Below, in pieces: positions 48,961 through 58,851 of a stretch of DNA of 64,000 nt (positions within the stretch are counted from its first letter, which is position 1; each line of letters opens with the position of its first letter). The stretch spans positions 213,535 through 277,534 of the forward strand of contig NZ_KB849654.1 of the NCBI RefSeq assembly GCF_000368765.1, written 5' to 3'. The DNA is from Acinetobacter junii CIP 64.5 (GTDB lineage Bacteria > Pseudomonadota > Gammaproteobacteria > Pseudomonadales > Moraxellaceae). The translations under genes and the position numbers were made by a program. The notes under the pieces were generated by a model. It saw nothing but the letters and a program-made list of their open reading frames with translations. It did no database searches and was not told the DNA's origin.

Positions 48961-49211
48961 AAGTTAAAGATCCTTTAGGATACATTCATCGAAGCTATTA
49001 ATTTTAATAACCTATTGATTTTAAATAATTATAACAACTTCACTCATAAAATAAAAATTTCTTATTTATCAGTTATTCAGCATAACTTATCTCTTTTATG
49101 TATTTCTTAATTTTTCATATCAAATTCGATTTTAATTATTTTTTTTGCAAAAAAACTGCAGTTATGCTGCATCCATATTCCAAACAATGATTTAATTTTT
49201 GAGGGGTCTCC

Positions 49212-50219
49212 ATGCGTTTATCTCAGGTCAAAGTCGGTGTAATTGCTGCATTACTTTCAGTTTCTTCTTTTGCTGCGCAAGAGTTTTTAAATGTGTCTTA
49301 TGATCCGACACGTGAACTCTATACAGATTTCAATAAACAATTTGGTGCTTACTGGAAACAGCGCACAGGACAAGATATTGACTTCAAACAATCACACGGC
49401 GGCTCAGGCAAACAAGCACGTGCTGTCATTGATGGTTTAAATGCTGATGTCGTAACGCTAGCACTTGCTGCTGATATTGATGAAATTGCTGAAAATGCAA
49501 AATTACTTCCAGCAGACTGGCAAAAGAAATTACCAAATAACTCTACGCCATATACATCAACGATTGTATTCCTTGTTCGAAAAGATAACCCAAAGAAAAT
49601 CAAAGACTGGGGTGATTTAGTCAAACCTGGTGTTGAAATCATCACGCCAAATCCAAAGACCTCGGGTGGTGCTCGCTGGAATTATTTAGGTGCATGGGCT
49701 TGGGCAAAACATCAAAAAGGCGGCAATGACGCGAAAGCTCAAGAATTTGTGCGTCAAATTTATAAGCAAACCAAAGTTTTGGATTCGGGAGCACGCGGCG
49801 CAACAACTACATTTGCTGAACGTGGTATCGGTGATGTGTTGTTGGCTTGGGAAAATGAAGCTTTCCTTGCCGTTCGAGAGCAACCAGGTAAATTCGAAAT
49901 CATCACACCGTCTCTTTCTATTTTGGCTGAACCACCTGTTGCCGTAGTAGAAAAAAATGCTCAGAAAAAAGGTAACGCCCAAATTGCACGCGGATATTTG
50001 AATTACTTGTACTCTCCTGCTGGTCAAGAAATTGCAGCGCGTAATTTCTATCGTCCTCGCAATGCCGCGGTATTAAAGAAATACAGCAATGTATTCAAAC
50101 CACTGAAACTAGTAACAATCGATAAAGAATTCGGTGGTTGGGCAAAAGTACAAAAAACCCATTTTGATAATGGTGGAATTTTCGACCAAATCGTCAAGAT
50201 CAATAGCACAGGTAAATAA
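49212..50219 (+). CDS. sbp: Periplasmic sulfate-binding protein
   Basis: The receptor of the sulfate ABC importer. The 335 aa protein has a signal peptide (to about residue 21). Mature motifs are [37 protein letters not shown] and FRPRNAAVL, all typical of Sbp/CysP proteins. A hairpin (AAGTCCC/GGGACTT, 50227-50253) just downstream likely lets this highly needed protein outnumber the permease. Confidence 0.95.
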   Translation: MRLSQVKVGVIAALLSVSSFAAQEFLNVSYDPTRELYTDFNKQFGAYWKQRTGQDIDFKQSHGGSGKQARAVIDGLNADVVTLALAADIDEIAENAKLLPADWQKKLPNNSTPYTSTIVFLVRKDNPKKIKDWGDLVKPGVEIITPNPKTSGGARWNYLGAWAWAKHQKGGNDAKAQEFVRQIYKQTKVLDSGARGATTTFAERGIGDVLLAWENEAFLAVREQPGKFEIITPSLSILAEPPVAVVEKNAQKKGNAQIARGYLNYLYSPAGQEIAARNFYRPRNAAVLKKYSNVFKPLKLVTIDKEFGGWAKVQKTHFDNGGIFDQIVKINSTGK

Positions 50220-50226
50220 TCCAACT

Positions 50227-50253
50227 AAGTCCCACTTTTTCTAAGAGGGACTT
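50227..50253 (+). other. Hairpin between sbp and the rest of the sulfate-uptake operon
   Basis: AAGTCCC (50227-50233) and GGGACTT (50247-50253) form a 7-bp stem with a 13-base loop and no U tract. The position just after the binding-protein stop suits mRNA 3'-end protection or partial attenuation. Confidence 0.55.
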
Positions 50254-50301
50254 CCTCACTTCCATAAAGCAAGGTTGGGAAGGATTCTAAGGAGATTAGA
50301 C

Positions 50302-50904
50302 ATGACTCATACCGTAATTGTTCCTGGTGTAGGTGGCAGCGAGGCTCAACACTGGCAGTCTTGGCTACAACAAAAACTCATGTCTAGTTCTCGTGTTCAA
50401 CAGAAACACTGGGATCGTCCAGTCTTGCAAGAGTGGGTTGATCAGTTTGTCAAAACTGTTTCATCTGTAAATGAACCTGTTCAGATCGTTGCTCATAGTT
50501 TTGGATGCTTAACCAGTGTAGCGGCTCTCGCCGAGCACCCTGAGCTAAGTGTACAAGTAAAAAATTTAGTTTTGGTTGCACCCGCAAATCCAGCACGTTT
50601 TGGTGAGGCAGGTTTCGCTCGTCATAGTCTAACTGACTATAAAGCATATTTTCATAGACTCAGTATTGATGTGCCAACGACGTTATTAATTAGTGAGAAT
50701 GATCCATGGCTTGGTTATGTCGATGCTTTACAGCTCGCAGAATCATGGAAATTAACACCAATTAATTTAGGACCTGTTGGCCACATCAATGTTGCTTCAG
50801 GGTTTGGTCCATTCCCTGAGATCCTGAATTATTTATTACCTGAAAAAAAGAGCTTACCTACCGCTCTAATGAAGGTCGCAAATTTTAATATGAAATTTGC
50901 CTAG
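50302..50904 (+). CDS. RBBP9/YdeN-type serine hydrolase inside the sulfate operon
   Basis: 200 aa small alpha/beta-hydrolase. It begins TVIVPGVGGSEAQHWQSWLQ (the oxyanion region of the RBBP9/YdeN family), with nucleophile VAHSFG, acid SENDPWL and catalytic GPVGHINVASGFG. ATG 50302 has AAGGAG nine bases upstream. It lies between sbp and cysT in the same direction, so it is probably co-transcribed. The substrate is unknown. A link to sulfur compounds is inference from position. Confidence 0.85.
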   Translation: MTHTVIVPGVGGSEAQHWQSWLQQKLMSSSRVQQKHWDRPVLQEWVDQFVKTVSSVNEPVQIVAHSFGCLTSVAALAEHPELSVQVKNLVLVAPANPARFGEAGFARHSLTDYKAYFHRLSIDVPTTLLISENDPWLGYVDALQLAESWKLTPINLGPVGHINVASGFGPFPEILNYLLPEKKSLPTALMKVANFNMKFA

Positions 50905-50982
50905 CCCCATCTTCACCGTATTTTTTGATTTTAGTTTCGTTTATTTGCTTATTTAGCAAATATTTCTCTTTGAGGAAATGTC

Positions 50983-51816
50983 ATGTCGCAGCGTTCCCGA
51001 GTGCTGCCAGGGTTTGGTCTCTCGTTAGGCTTTACTCTCGCTTATGTATCTTTGATTGTGCTTATTCCTTTATCTGCTGTATTTATCCGATCTTTAGGAA
51101 TCGGATGGGATGGTTTATGGGAAATCTTAACTTCAGAACGAATCCTAAAGTCACTGCAACTTAGTTTCAGTGCGGCATTGATTGCTGCGCTAGTGAATGT
51201 GATTTTTGGATTATTATTGGCATGGTGCTTAGTTCGCTATAGTTTTCCAGGTAAAAGAATTGTCGATGCATTAGTCGATTTACCTTTTGCTCTACCAACA
51301 GCTGTAGCAGGGATTGCACTCACTTCTTTATACGCTCCAACAGGTTGGATTGGTCAATATTTGGAACCGTTAGGGATTCAAGTTGCATATACCCCTATTG
51401 GTATTACTCTTGCCCTGATATTTATTGGATTACCCTTTGTTGTTCGAACAGTACAACCAGTTCTCAGCGATATTGAATCTGAATTAGAAGAAGCAGCTTC
51501 TGCACTTGGTGCAAATCGCTGGCAGACCATTACCAAAGTCTTACTTCCAATTTTATTTCCAGCGTTGCTGACAGGATTTGCTTTGGCATTTGCTCGTGGT
51601 GTTGGTGAATATGGCTCTGTCATCTTTATTGCAGGCAATCAACCGTATAAAACAGAGATTGCTCCCCTCATGATCATTTCTCGTTTGGAAGAATATGATT
51701 ATGCAGGCGCAACAACGATCGCTGTAGTCATGCTCATTCTCTCATTTGCCATCTTATTTTTAATTAATTTAGTTCAAGCATGGGCAAGCCGTCGTACAGG
51801 GAGAGTTGCACAATGA
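50983..51816 (+). CDS. cysT: Sulfate ABC transporter permease CysT
   Basis: 277 aa inner-membrane permease (also called CysU) with about six helices and the cytoplasmic coupling motif [21 protein letters not shown] that contacts the ATPase. [15 protein letters not shown] and [14 protein letters not shown] are typical of CysT. GAGGAA precedes the ATG, and the stop overlaps the cysW start (ATGA). Confidence 0.95.
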   Translation: MSQRSRVLPGFGLSLGFTLAYVSLIVLIPLSAVFIRSLGIGWDGLWEILTSERILKSLQLSFSAALIAALVNVIFGLLLAWCLVRYSFPGKRIVDALVDLPFALPTAVAGIALTSLYAPTGWIGQYLEPLGIQVAYTPIGITLALIFIGLPFVVRTVQPVLSDIESELEEAASALGANRWQTITKVLLPILFPALLTGFALAFARGVGEYGSVIFIAGNQPYKTEIAPLMIISRLEEYDYAGATTIAVVMLILSFAILFLINLVQAWASRRTGRVAQ

Positions 51817-52706
51817 GTTTGAATACAAACAGCAATGCTTTGGCACTCAAATTACAAGCAAGAGATGCCACTAGAGAACCGACATGGGTTCGTTATAGTC
51901 TAATTACTATTGCATTAATCTTTTTCTTAAGTTGCTTGGTTCTGCCCTTAATTTTGGTTTTTGTCGAAGCTTTTAAGCAGGGTCTAGAAGTCTATGTAAA
52001 TGCATTGACTGACTCAGATACGCTATCGGCTGTAAAGCTCACCTTAATCACTGCTGCGATTGCTGTACCGATTAACGTTGTATTTGGTGTTGCAGCAGCT
52101 TGGGCTGTAGCTAAGTTCCAGTTCCGTGGTAAAGCCATTTTGACCACCATTATCGACATGCCATTCTCAGTTTCACCTGTGATAGCAGGTTTAATGATTG
52201 TTTTAATTTTTGGCTCTCAAGGTTGGGTTGGCGGATGGTTAATGGATAATGACATCAAAATCCTATATGCCGTTCCAGGTATTGTTTTAGCTACTATTTT
52301 CATCACTGTTCCATTTGTTGCACGCGAACTCATTCCGCTCATGGAAGCTCAAGGTACTGAAGAAGAAGAAGCTGCAATCGTACTTGGTGCATCTGGTTGG
52401 CAAACTTTCTGGAAAGTAACACTTCCAAATATTAAATGGGGTTTGATCTATGGTGTGATTCTATGTAATGCACGTGCAATGGGTGAGTTTGGTGCTGTAT
52501 CGGTCGTTTCAGGACACATTCGTGGTGAAACGAACACATTACCTTTACATGTAGAAATTCTATACAACGAGTATACCTTCAGTGCTGCATTTGCAGTGTC
52601 ATCTTTACTGGCATTCTTAGCAATCATCACTTTGATTTTAAAAACTTGGTTAGAGATACGCCAAGACCAAAGCAACGAACATCAACATAATCCATCTAGC
52701 CACTGA
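51813..52706 (+). CDS. cysW: Sulfate ABC transporter permease CysW
   Basis: 297 aa permease that pairs with CysT. It has an [22 protein letters not shown] coupling loop and [21 protein letters not shown], the CysW signature. ATG 51813 overlaps the cysT stop by four bases, with GGGAGAG upstream. The longer frame inside cysT is not used. Confidence 0.95.
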   Translation: MSLNTNSNALALKLQARDATREPTWVRYSLITIALIFFLSCLVLPLILVFVEAFKQGLEVYVNALTDSDTLSAVKLTLITAAIAVPINVVFGVAAAWAVAKFQFRGKAILTTIIDMPFSVSPVIAGLMIVLIFGSQGWVGGWLMDNDIKILYAVPGIVLATIFITVPFVARELIPLMEAQGTEEEEAAIVLGASGWQTFWKVTLPNIKWGLIYGVILCNARAMGEFGAVSVVSGHIRGETNTLPLHVEILYNEYTFSAAFAVSSLLAFLAIITLILKTWLEIRQDQSNEHQHNPSSH

Positions 52707-52717
52707 GGAATGTACAA

Positions 52718-53788
52718 ATGAGTATTCAAGTTAAAAATATTGAAAAACACTTTGGCGCATTCCACGCGCTTAAAAATATCTCTTTAGATTTTCCAGAGGG
52801 CGAGCTAGTAGCTTTACTTGGTCCATCGGGCTGCGGAAAAACAACACTTTTGCGAATTATTGCAGGTTTAGAATCAGCCGATGGCGGGCAAGTATTGCTT
52901 GAAGGTGAAGATGCAACTGACATTCATGTACGTGAGCGACAAGTTGGTTTCGTTTTCCAACATTACGCTTTATTTCGCCACATGACCGTCTATGACAATA
53001 TTGCTTTTGGTTTACGTGTTCGCCCACGTGCAACACGTCCATCAGAAGCTGAAATTAAAAAACGAGTTACGCGTTTACTTGATTTAGTTCAACTTGGCTT
53101 TTTAGCTGATCGTTACCCTGCACAACTATCCGGTGGTCAACGTCAACGTATCGCTTTAGCACGTGCTCTAGCAGTTGAACCTCGTGTTTTATTACTGGAT
53201 GAACCTTTTGGTGCTTTGGATGCTAAAGTTCGTAAAGAACTGCGTCGTTGGTTACGCACACTACATGATGAATTGCACATCACCTCTATCTTTGTAACCC
53301 ATGACCAAGAGGAAGCTTTAGAAGTTGCTGATCAAATCATTGTCATGAATAAAGGTGATGTAGAACAAATTGGTTCGCCTCGTGAAGTTTATGAAAAACC
53401 AGCGACACCATTTGTATTTGATTTCTTAGGTCAAGCAAATCGTTTTGAAGGTGAACATCATGACGGTATTATTCGTATCGGAGATGATCGCATTCAACTA
53501 CCAAATCATTTGCAAGCACCGCAAGGAAAAGTCATCGCTTTTGCTCGACCAAATGAATTACATATTCATGCGCAGCCTCAACCGAATACTGTTCAGGCGA
53601 CTTTTTTACGTGAAGTCTGGATTGCAGGTAGAGTGATCGCTGAATTACAAGATCGTAGTGGGCGTACTATCGAAATTTTACTAAGTGTAGAAGAAGCTAA
53701 TTTGCATCAATTCAGACCAAACCAAACCGTCTGGATTAGTGCAGCTCAACTTCATTTATTTGCAGACCCAACGACGCAAGTTGCTTAA
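52718..53788 (+). CDS. cysA: Sulfate ABC transporter ATP-binding protein
   Basis: 356 aa ATPase. Walker [11 protein letters not shown]-loop FVFQHYALF, signature LSGGQRQR, Walker [14 protein letters not shown] and the switch histidine in VTHDQEEA are all intact. A C-terminal TOBE-like regulatory domain follows (from about 240). It completes the Sbp-CysTWA importer. Confidence 0.96.
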   Translation: MSIQVKNIEKHFGAFHALKNISLDFPEGELVALLGPSGCGKTTLLRIIAGLESADGGQVLLEGEDATDIHVRERQVGFVFQHYALFRHMTVYDNIAFGLRVRPRATRPSEAEIKKRVTRLLDLVQLGFLADRYPAQLSGGQRQRIALARALAVEPRVLLLDEPFGALDAKVRKELRRWLRTLHDELHITSIFVTHDQEEALEVADQIIVMNKGDVEQIGSPREVYEKPATPFVFDFLGQANRFEGEHHDGIIRIGDDRIQLPNHLQAPQGKVIAFARPNELHIHAQPQPNTVQATFLREVWIAGRVIAELQDRSGRTIEILLSVEEANLHQFRPNQTVWISAAQLHLFADPTTQVA

Positions 53789-53802
53789 AATAATACTTGA
53801 TG

Positions 53803-53835
53803 ACGGCTAAACTACCCATATGGAACTTTAGCCGT
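53803..53835 (+). other. Hairpin between cysA and the cysB-like gene
   Basis: ACGGCTAAA (53803-53811) and TTTAGCCGT (53827-53835) form a perfect 9-bp stem with a 15-base loop and no T tract after it. It ends about 25 bases before the next gene. Confidence 0.6.
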
Positions 53836-53864
53836 TCCTCATCCTATATGCGGAAATAATGATT

Positions 53865-54788
53865 ATGAACTTCCAACAACTCAGAATTATTCGAGAAACA
53901 GTTCGTCAAAACTTTAATTTAACTGAAGCTTCAGCGGCACTTTATACCTCCCAATCTGGTGTCAGTAAACATATTAAAGATTTAGAAGATGAATTAGGCG
54001 TACAACTTTTTGTGCGTAAAGGTAAACGATTGCTTGGTCTCACTGAACCAGGACAGTCCTTATTGAGTATTGTCGAGCGCATGTTAGTTGATGCTGATAA
54101 TATCAAACGCCTTGCTGACGATTTCAATAAAGTTGATGAAGGTACTTTAACGATTGCAACAACACACACCCAAGCTCGTTATGTATTACCTCCAATTGTG
54201 AATCAATTTAAGAAGCTTTTTCCTAAAGTGCATTTGGTTTTACAACAAGCAAGTCCTGTTGAAATCGCTGAAATGCTACTTCAAGGTGAAGCTGATATTG
54301 GAATTGCGACAGAATCTCTCACCACAGAGGAAAACTTAGCAAGCGTGCCTTACTATGAATGGCACCACAGTATTATTACGCCTAAAGACCACCCTTTGAC
54401 TAAGTTAGATAAAATTAGTTTAGATGTCTTAGCCGAATATCCATTGATTACATATCATGGCGGCTTTACTGGACGCTCTAAAATCGATAAGGCATTTGAA
54501 GATGCTCATATACATGCCGATATCGTGATGTCCGCCTTAGATGCCGACGTCATTAAAACCTATGTTGAACTCAATATGGGAGTGGGTATTGTCAATGATG
54601 TCGCTTATGACACAGACAAAGATTATCGCTTAGAACAATTAAAAACTGATGTTTTTGGAGTGAATACAACTTGGATTGCTGTGCGTAAAGGACATCTTTT
54701 ACGTGGCTATGGTTATGAATTTATTTCTTTATGTTCTCCAAAAACAAACATCAAAGAACTTAAAAAAGTGGCTTATCCCGAAGAATAA
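53865..54788 (+). CDS. cysB: CysB-like LysR regulator of sulfur assimilation
   Basis: About 307 aa. Starts MNFQQLRIIRETVRQNFNLTEAS and continues with LYTSQSGVSKHIKDLEDELG, the CysB/Cbl DNA-binding domain. Ligand-domain features include TTHTQARYVLP, TYHGGFTGRSKID and a C-terminal LRGYGYEFI. CysB family proteins activate cys genes with acetylserine or related signals. The position directly after sbp-cysTWA supports this. ATG 53865 gives the family N-terminus. An ATG two codons earlier is also possible. Confidence 0.9.
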   Translation: MNFQQLRIIRETVRQNFNLTEASAALYTSQSGVSKHIKDLEDELGVQLFVRKGKRLLGLTEPGQSLLSIVERMLVDADNIKRLADDFNKVDEGTLTIATTHTQARYVLPPIVNQFKKLFPKVHLVLQQASPVEIAEMLLQGEADIGIATESLTTEENLASVPYYEWHHSIITPKDHPLTKLDKISLDVLAEYPLITYHGGFTGRSKIDKAFEDAHIHADIVMSALDADVIKTYVELNMGVGIVNDVAYDTDKDYRLEQLKTDVFGVNTTWIAVRKGHLLRGYGYEFISLCSPKTNIKELKKVAYPEE

Positions 54789-54847
54789 ATCAAACAAAAT
54801 GAATGACTTTACTACTATTAGCCATTTATTTTTACCTAAAATATGAG

Positions 54848-54880
54848 CATAAAAAACGAGCTCAAAGCTCGTTTTTTATG
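54848..54880. terminator. Bidirectional terminator between the cysB-like gene and carO
   Basis: AAAAAACGAGCT (54851-54862), loop CAA, AGCTCGTTTTTT (54866-54877), with CAT/ATG extending the stem by three pairs. Confidence 0.93.
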
Positions 54881-54893
54881 CAGAGTTGGGGGA

Positions 54894-55649
54894 TTAGAAC
54901 TTAAAGCTCACACCCACTTTAGCCACTGGCATCCACTCATACTTACTTTTGTTTTCAATATTACGTTGCTCTTTTTCAACAGCACTTTCTAATGTATTAC
55001 CATTGCTACCAATGATTTGATCATCACCAGATGTTTTTAAGCTAACTGTTGGATTGCCTGTATAATAAGCACCTACCTCACCAAATAAACCAATATTTTT
55101 ATATACTGGTGCATTTAAACCAAAGCCTAAATATGGTGAGATATTATTATCGTAGTTCATCGTACCATCAATTTTGGCGCTTTGAGTAGAAGTTGTAGTG
55201 AATCGTTCACCATTCACTTTTACTAAACTATTGCTACCAACATTTTTAGTCAAACCATATTCATTATCCAAGTAAGCAACACCAGCAGCTACATAAAGTG
55301 AACGAGCGAACGCATTTTGACTCGCACCCCATGGATAAAGTTCAGCATTTAAATATGTGTTGTTATTCTCCATATCCATATCATATTTGGTACCGTCAAT
55401 TTTCAAATTGTCAGACCATGAAATATCGCCACCATTGTAACCAAGGCTTAAACCTACATATGGATTAACACGATAAGAAATTGCACCACCATAACCTGTA
55501 GTACCCACTTCAGCACGAACTGAAACTGGATCTAAGTATGAAGGAAACGTAGAACCTGATTCCTTCACAACTTGTTCATCTGCTGCTAAAGCAGAACCTG
55601 CAATCGCTGTTAATGCACCTGCAGCTAAAATAACGCGCAAAGCTTTCAT
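54894..55649 (-). CDS. carO: CarO-like outer-membrane channel
   Basis: 251 aa outer-membrane beta-barrel with a signal peptide (to ALAA). It has RAEVGTTGYGGAISYRVNPYVGLSLGYNGGDISW, YLNAELYPWGAS and the C-terminal YEWMPVAKVGVSFKF, matching the Acinetobacter CarO family closely at the ends and more loosely in the loops. CarO is an OmpW-like porin whose loss is associated with carbapenem resistance in A. baumannii, and it has been proposed to carry ornithine. GGAG lies upstream of the ATG. Confidence 0.88.
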   Translation of the reverse strand: MKALRVILAAGALTAIAGSALAADEQVVKESGSTFPSYLDPVSVRAEVGTTGYGGAISYRVNPYVGLSLGYNGGDISWSDNLKIDGTKYDMDMENNNTYLNAELYPWGASQNAFARSLYVAAGVAYLDNEYGLTKNVGSNSLVKVNGERFTTTSTQSAKIDGTMNYDNNISPYLGFGLNAPVYKNIGLFGEVGAYYTGNPTVSLKTSGDDQIIGSNGNTLESAVEKEQRNIENKSKYEWMPVAKVGVSFKF

Positions 55650-55939
55650 TGAAGTCTCCTCAAAAAATACTTTTATCTAAGGTATAGTTGTTACTGTAAT
55701 AAAATCTTAAAAGAATGATTGATATCTTTTTATACAGAAACTGATTACTTTTTGTTATTTTTTGATACAAATTCAGAATAATTGTATATTTCAAAATAAT
55801 GGATAAAAAACAATTAAATCCGAATTTATTACAATTTTATTGCTTAATTTTAAAACACTTTATTGTAACGACTTTTTTCAAAGCTTCTTGGTTCAATTTA
55901 GTGTAAAATCTTCAAAATTTTTTTGGATGAAGGAAGATC
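55650..55939. promoter_or_regulatory. Divergent intergenic region between carO and dapD
   Basis: 290 bp, very AT-rich, with no gene. It should hold the promoters of both genes. I could not identify a convincing -35/-10 pair or operator. Confidence 0.4.
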
Positions 55940-56761
55940 ATGTCTCAGCTTTCTACGATCATTGAGCAAGCATTTGAAGACCGTGCAAATTATTCAGCTA
56001 CGGACTGCCCTACAGAAATTCGTCAAGCCGTTGAAGAAGCATTAACTGGTTTAGACAACGGTACACTTCGCGTGGCTGAAAAGATTGATGGTGAGTGGGT
56101 TGTTCACCAATGGTTAAAAAAAGCAGTTTTACTTTCTTTTAAACTCAATGACAACCAGCCTATTGAAGCTTGTGATCTACAGTTTTATGACAAAGTTGCA
56201 ACTAAATACTCTGGTTGGACTGAAGAGCAATTTAAAGCAGCAGGTGTACGCGTAGTTCCTCCAGCTGTTGCTCGCCGTGGTAGCTTCCAAGCTAAAAATG
56301 TGATCTTGATGCCATCTTATGTCAACATCGGTGCATATGTTGATGAAGGCACAATGGTTGATACTTGGGCAACTGTTGGTTCATGTGCGCAAATTGGTAA
56401 AAATGTACATTTATCTGGTGGTGTAGGTATTGGCGGTGTATTAGAGCCATTACAAGCAAACCCAACGATCATTGAAGACAACTGCTTCATCGGCGCACGT
56501 TCTGAAATTGTAGAAGGCGTAATTGTTGGTGAAGGCTCTGTAATCTCTATGGGCGTATTCATCGGTCAATCGACTAAGATCTACGATCGTGAAACTGGCG
56601 AAATTCACTATGGTCGCGTACCTGCTGGTTCAGTTGTAGTTGCGGGAAGCCTTCCTTCTAAATGTGGAACTTATAGCCTTTACGCAGCAATCATCGTGAA
56701 AAAAGTTGATGCTAAAACACGTGCTAAAACAAGTTTAAATGATTTATTACGTGCTGACTAA
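55940..56761 (+). CDS. dapD: Tetrahydrodipicolinate N-succinyltransferase
   Basis: Transfers succinyl from succinyl-CoA to tetrahydrodipicolinate in the lysine/diaminopimelate pathway. The 273 aa protein has an N-terminal helical part followed by a left-handed beta-helix with repeats ([54 protein letters not shown]). It is a single gene with its own terminator. Confidence 0.96.
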   Translation: MSQLSTIIEQAFEDRANYSATDCPTEIRQAVEEALTGLDNGTLRVAEKIDGEWVVHQWLKKAVLLSFKLNDNQPIEACDLQFYDKVATKYSGWTEEQFKAAGVRVVPPAVARRGSFQAKNVILMPSYVNIGAYVDEGTMVDTWATVGSCAQIGKNVHLSGGVGIGGVLEPLQANPTIIEDNCFIGARSEIVEGVIVGEGSVISMGVFIGQSTKIYDRETGEIHYGRVPAGSVVVAGSLPSKCGTYSLYAAIIVKKVDAKTRAKTSLNDLLRAD

Positions 56762-56794
56762 GATGTAATACCACGGAGCTTATACTGCTCCTCG

Positions 56795-56832
56795 TCTCTA
56801 CGATTATCACTGATCGTAGAGATTTTTGTTTT
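56795..56832 (+). terminator. Intrinsic terminator of dapD
   Basis: TCTCTACGAT (56795-56804) and ATCGTAGAGA (56813-56822) form a 10-bp stem followed by TTTTTGTTTTTT. Confidence 0.88.
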
Positions 56833-56864
56833 TTAATAGCTTGCTGATTTTGTGGTAACTCTTT

Positions 56865-57575
56865 ATGACTTCCTTACGTTCTTCTGCAATTCCTGTCTCT
56901 GATCCTGCTGCTGGTTTGCGTATCACTGAGATTTTTTATTCTTTGCAAGGCGAAGCGAATACATTTGGCTTACCCACTGTCTTCATTCGTTTAACTGGTT
57001 GCCCTCTTCGTTGCAGCTATTGTGATACCACGTACTCTTTTGAAGGTGGCGAGCGTCAATCACTTGAACATATCATTGAAACAGCAAGCCAGTTTAAAAC
57101 ACCTTATATATGTGTCACTGGTGGCGAACCACTTGCACAACCGAATTGTCTTGTATTACTTCAACGCTTGTGTGATCTCGGTTTTGACGTTTCGCTTGAG
57201 ACAAGCGGAGCTTTAGATGTTTCTAAAGTTGATCCACGTGTTTCGAAAGTATTAGATCTAAAGACACCAACGTCTAATGAAGATCATCGTAATTTACTTA
57301 CCAATCTCGACTATCTGACACAGCATGATCAGATTAAATTTGTGATCTGTAATCGTGCCGACTATGAATGGTCTAAACAACAACTGGAAAATTTCCAGTT
57401 GCAAGATAAAGTCAGTACAGTATGGTTCTCTCCTGCTTTCGCGGTAGAAAAAGGTGCTGTTGCCCTGCCTGCTCTTGCACGTGATTTAGCTCAGTGGATT
57501 TTAGATGACCATCTCCCTGTTCGCTTCCAATTACAGTTACATAAGCTGTTATGGAATGATGAATCTGGTCGCTAA
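56865..57575 (+). CDS. queE: 7-carboxy-7-deazaguanine synthase
   Basis: A radical-SAM enzyme of queuosine synthesis that makes 7-carboxy-7-deazaguanine. The 236 aa protein has the Cys-x3-Cys-x2-Cys cluster motif CPLRCSYC (Cys46, 50, 53) and VTGGEPL. It precedes queC by 58 bases, forming queE-queC. Confidence 0.94.
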   Translation: MTSLRSSAIPVSDPAAGLRITEIFYSLQGEANTFGLPTVFIRLTGCPLRCSYCDTTYSFEGGERQSLEHIIETASQFKTPYICVTGGEPLAQPNCLVLLQRLCDLGFDVSLETSGALDVSKVDPRVSKVLDLKTPTSNEDHRNLLTNLDYLTQHDQIKFVICNRADYEWSKQQLENFQLQDKVSTVWFSPAFAVEKGAVALPALARDLAQWILDDHLPVRFQLQLHKLLWNDESGR

Positions 57576-57633
57576 TGATCTTGTGACTGTCTCAAATGAG
57601 GCAAATCATCTACGAATAATTTTAGGTTGAATA

Positions 57634-58314
57634 ATGGAAAATAATATGCGTTCTCGTGCCATCGTATTATTGTCTGGCGGTTTAGACTCGACAACATGTC
57701 TCGCTTGGGCACAAGCAAACTATGACTGTATCGCTTTAAGTTTTATGTATGGTCAGCGCTCTACAACTGAGCTTGATGCAGCTAAGGCACTTGCACAACG
57801 AGCAGGTGTTGAACATCGTGTAATTAATATCGATTTGGGTAATTTAGGCGGTTCCGCGCTTACAGATCATAACATTGATGTACCTGAACAATTACAAGAA
57901 GGTATTCCTGTAACTTATGTTCCAGCACGTAACACAATTTTTCTATCCTATGCTCTTGCAGCAGCCGAGGTATTTGACGCTGAAGCCATTGTTATTGGTG
58001 TAAATGCTGTTGATTATTCAGGATATCCAGATTGTCGCCCAGAATTTATTGACGCTTTTGCCAATCTTGCAAGACTTGCAACAAAAGCTGGTGTTGAAGG
58101 AAAACCTCTTAAAATTGAAACACCTCTGTTACATTTATCCAAAGCGAATATTATACGCTTAGGCATCGAACATGGCGTAGACTATAGCCAAACGGTATCC
58201 TGCTATCAGGCAGATGCTCAAGGACGTGCATGTGGCAAATGCGACAGTTGTCGTTTACGTCAGCAAGGTTTTATCGAAGCAGGTGTCGCGGATCCTACGC
58301 GCTATGCGGAATAA
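57634..58314 (+). CDS. queC: 7-cyano-7-deazaguanine synthase
   Basis: An ATP-dependent amidation and dehydration of 7-carboxy-7-deazaguanine to preQ0. The 226 aa protein has a PP-loop [21 protein letters not shown], and the zinc-binding cysteine cluster near the end (SCYQ, then [11 protein letters not shown]). ATG 57634 has AGG seven bases upstream. An ATG four codons later is an alternative. Confidence 0.95.
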   Translation: MENNMRSRAIVLLSGGLDSTTCLAWAQANYDCIALSFMYGQRSTTELDAAKALAQRAGVEHRVINIDLGNLGGSALTDHNIDVPEQLQEGIPVTYVPARNTIFLSYALAAAEVFDAEAIVIGVNAVDYSGYPDCRPEFIDAFANLARLATKAGVEGKPLKIETPLLHLSKANIIRLGIEHGVDYSQTVSCYQADAQGRACGKCDSCRLRQQGFIEAGVADPTRYAE

Positions 58315-58344
58315 ACGATATAAGGTAAAAATTAGGTACATTAT

Positions 58345-58761
58345 ATGAAGTTTTCTAAATCAAATATTATTCTTTCAACAATGATGTCAGCTGCGGCTCT
58401 CTTTGCTACAGCATCTCATGCAGCTGATAATCCATTACAAGCAGCATATAAAAGTACCAATGTAAAATCTGCATTAGTCAACGTATGTAAAGATCAAACA
58501 GCTAAAGGTGGAAAACTAACTTCTGCTGAAGTAAGTAAATTCTGTAGTTGCCAAATTGATGCACAAGGTAAAGTAACTGAAGCACAAAAATGGGAAATTC
58601 AAAGCGCAATTAATGCAAAGAAAAGCCCTAGTTCTTTAGCGTTTGTCCAACAGCAAAATAAAGATTTACAAGCTTGCTTAGGCGCCCCTTTAGTATCTAA
58701 GTTAGAAAAATTAACTGAAGAAGCAATGAAAGCTGCTCAGCAACAAGCTCCTAAAAAGTAA
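58345..58761 (+). CDS. Secreted cysteine-containing protein, unknown function
   Basis: 138 aa with a signal peptide (cleaved near SHAADN). The mature part is helical, with four cysteines: VNVCKDQ, KFCSCQ and QACLG. The SCQ spacing may form disulfides or hold a metal. The C-terminus is charged and Gln/Ala-rich. No family is recognised. It follows queC by about 30 bases and has its own terminator. Confidence 0.75.
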   Translation: MKFSKSNIILSTMMSAAALFATASHAADNPLQAAYKSTNVKSALVNVCKDQTAKGGKLTSAEVSKFCSCQIDAQGKVTEAQKWEIQSAINAKKSPSSLAFVQQQNKDLQACLGAPLVSKLEKLTEEAMKAAQQQAPKK

Positions 58762-58779
58762 GCTTGTATTGTTCAGATT

Positions 58780-58807
58780 AAAGCCTGCATTTATGCAGGC
58801 TTTTTTT
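58780..58807 (+). terminator. Intrinsic terminator after the secreted protein gene
   Basis: AAAGCCTGCAT-TT-ATGCAGGCTTT (58780-58803) followed by TTTT. Confidence 0.9.
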
Positions 58808-58851
58808 AGTTCTGTTAATATTTGAATCACCTAAAGAAATTGACTAAATTC

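Noticed and set aside
50925..51164. 79-codon plus-strand frame overlapping the start of cysT
   Set aside because: It lies in another frame over a clear permease gene, with no family signature.
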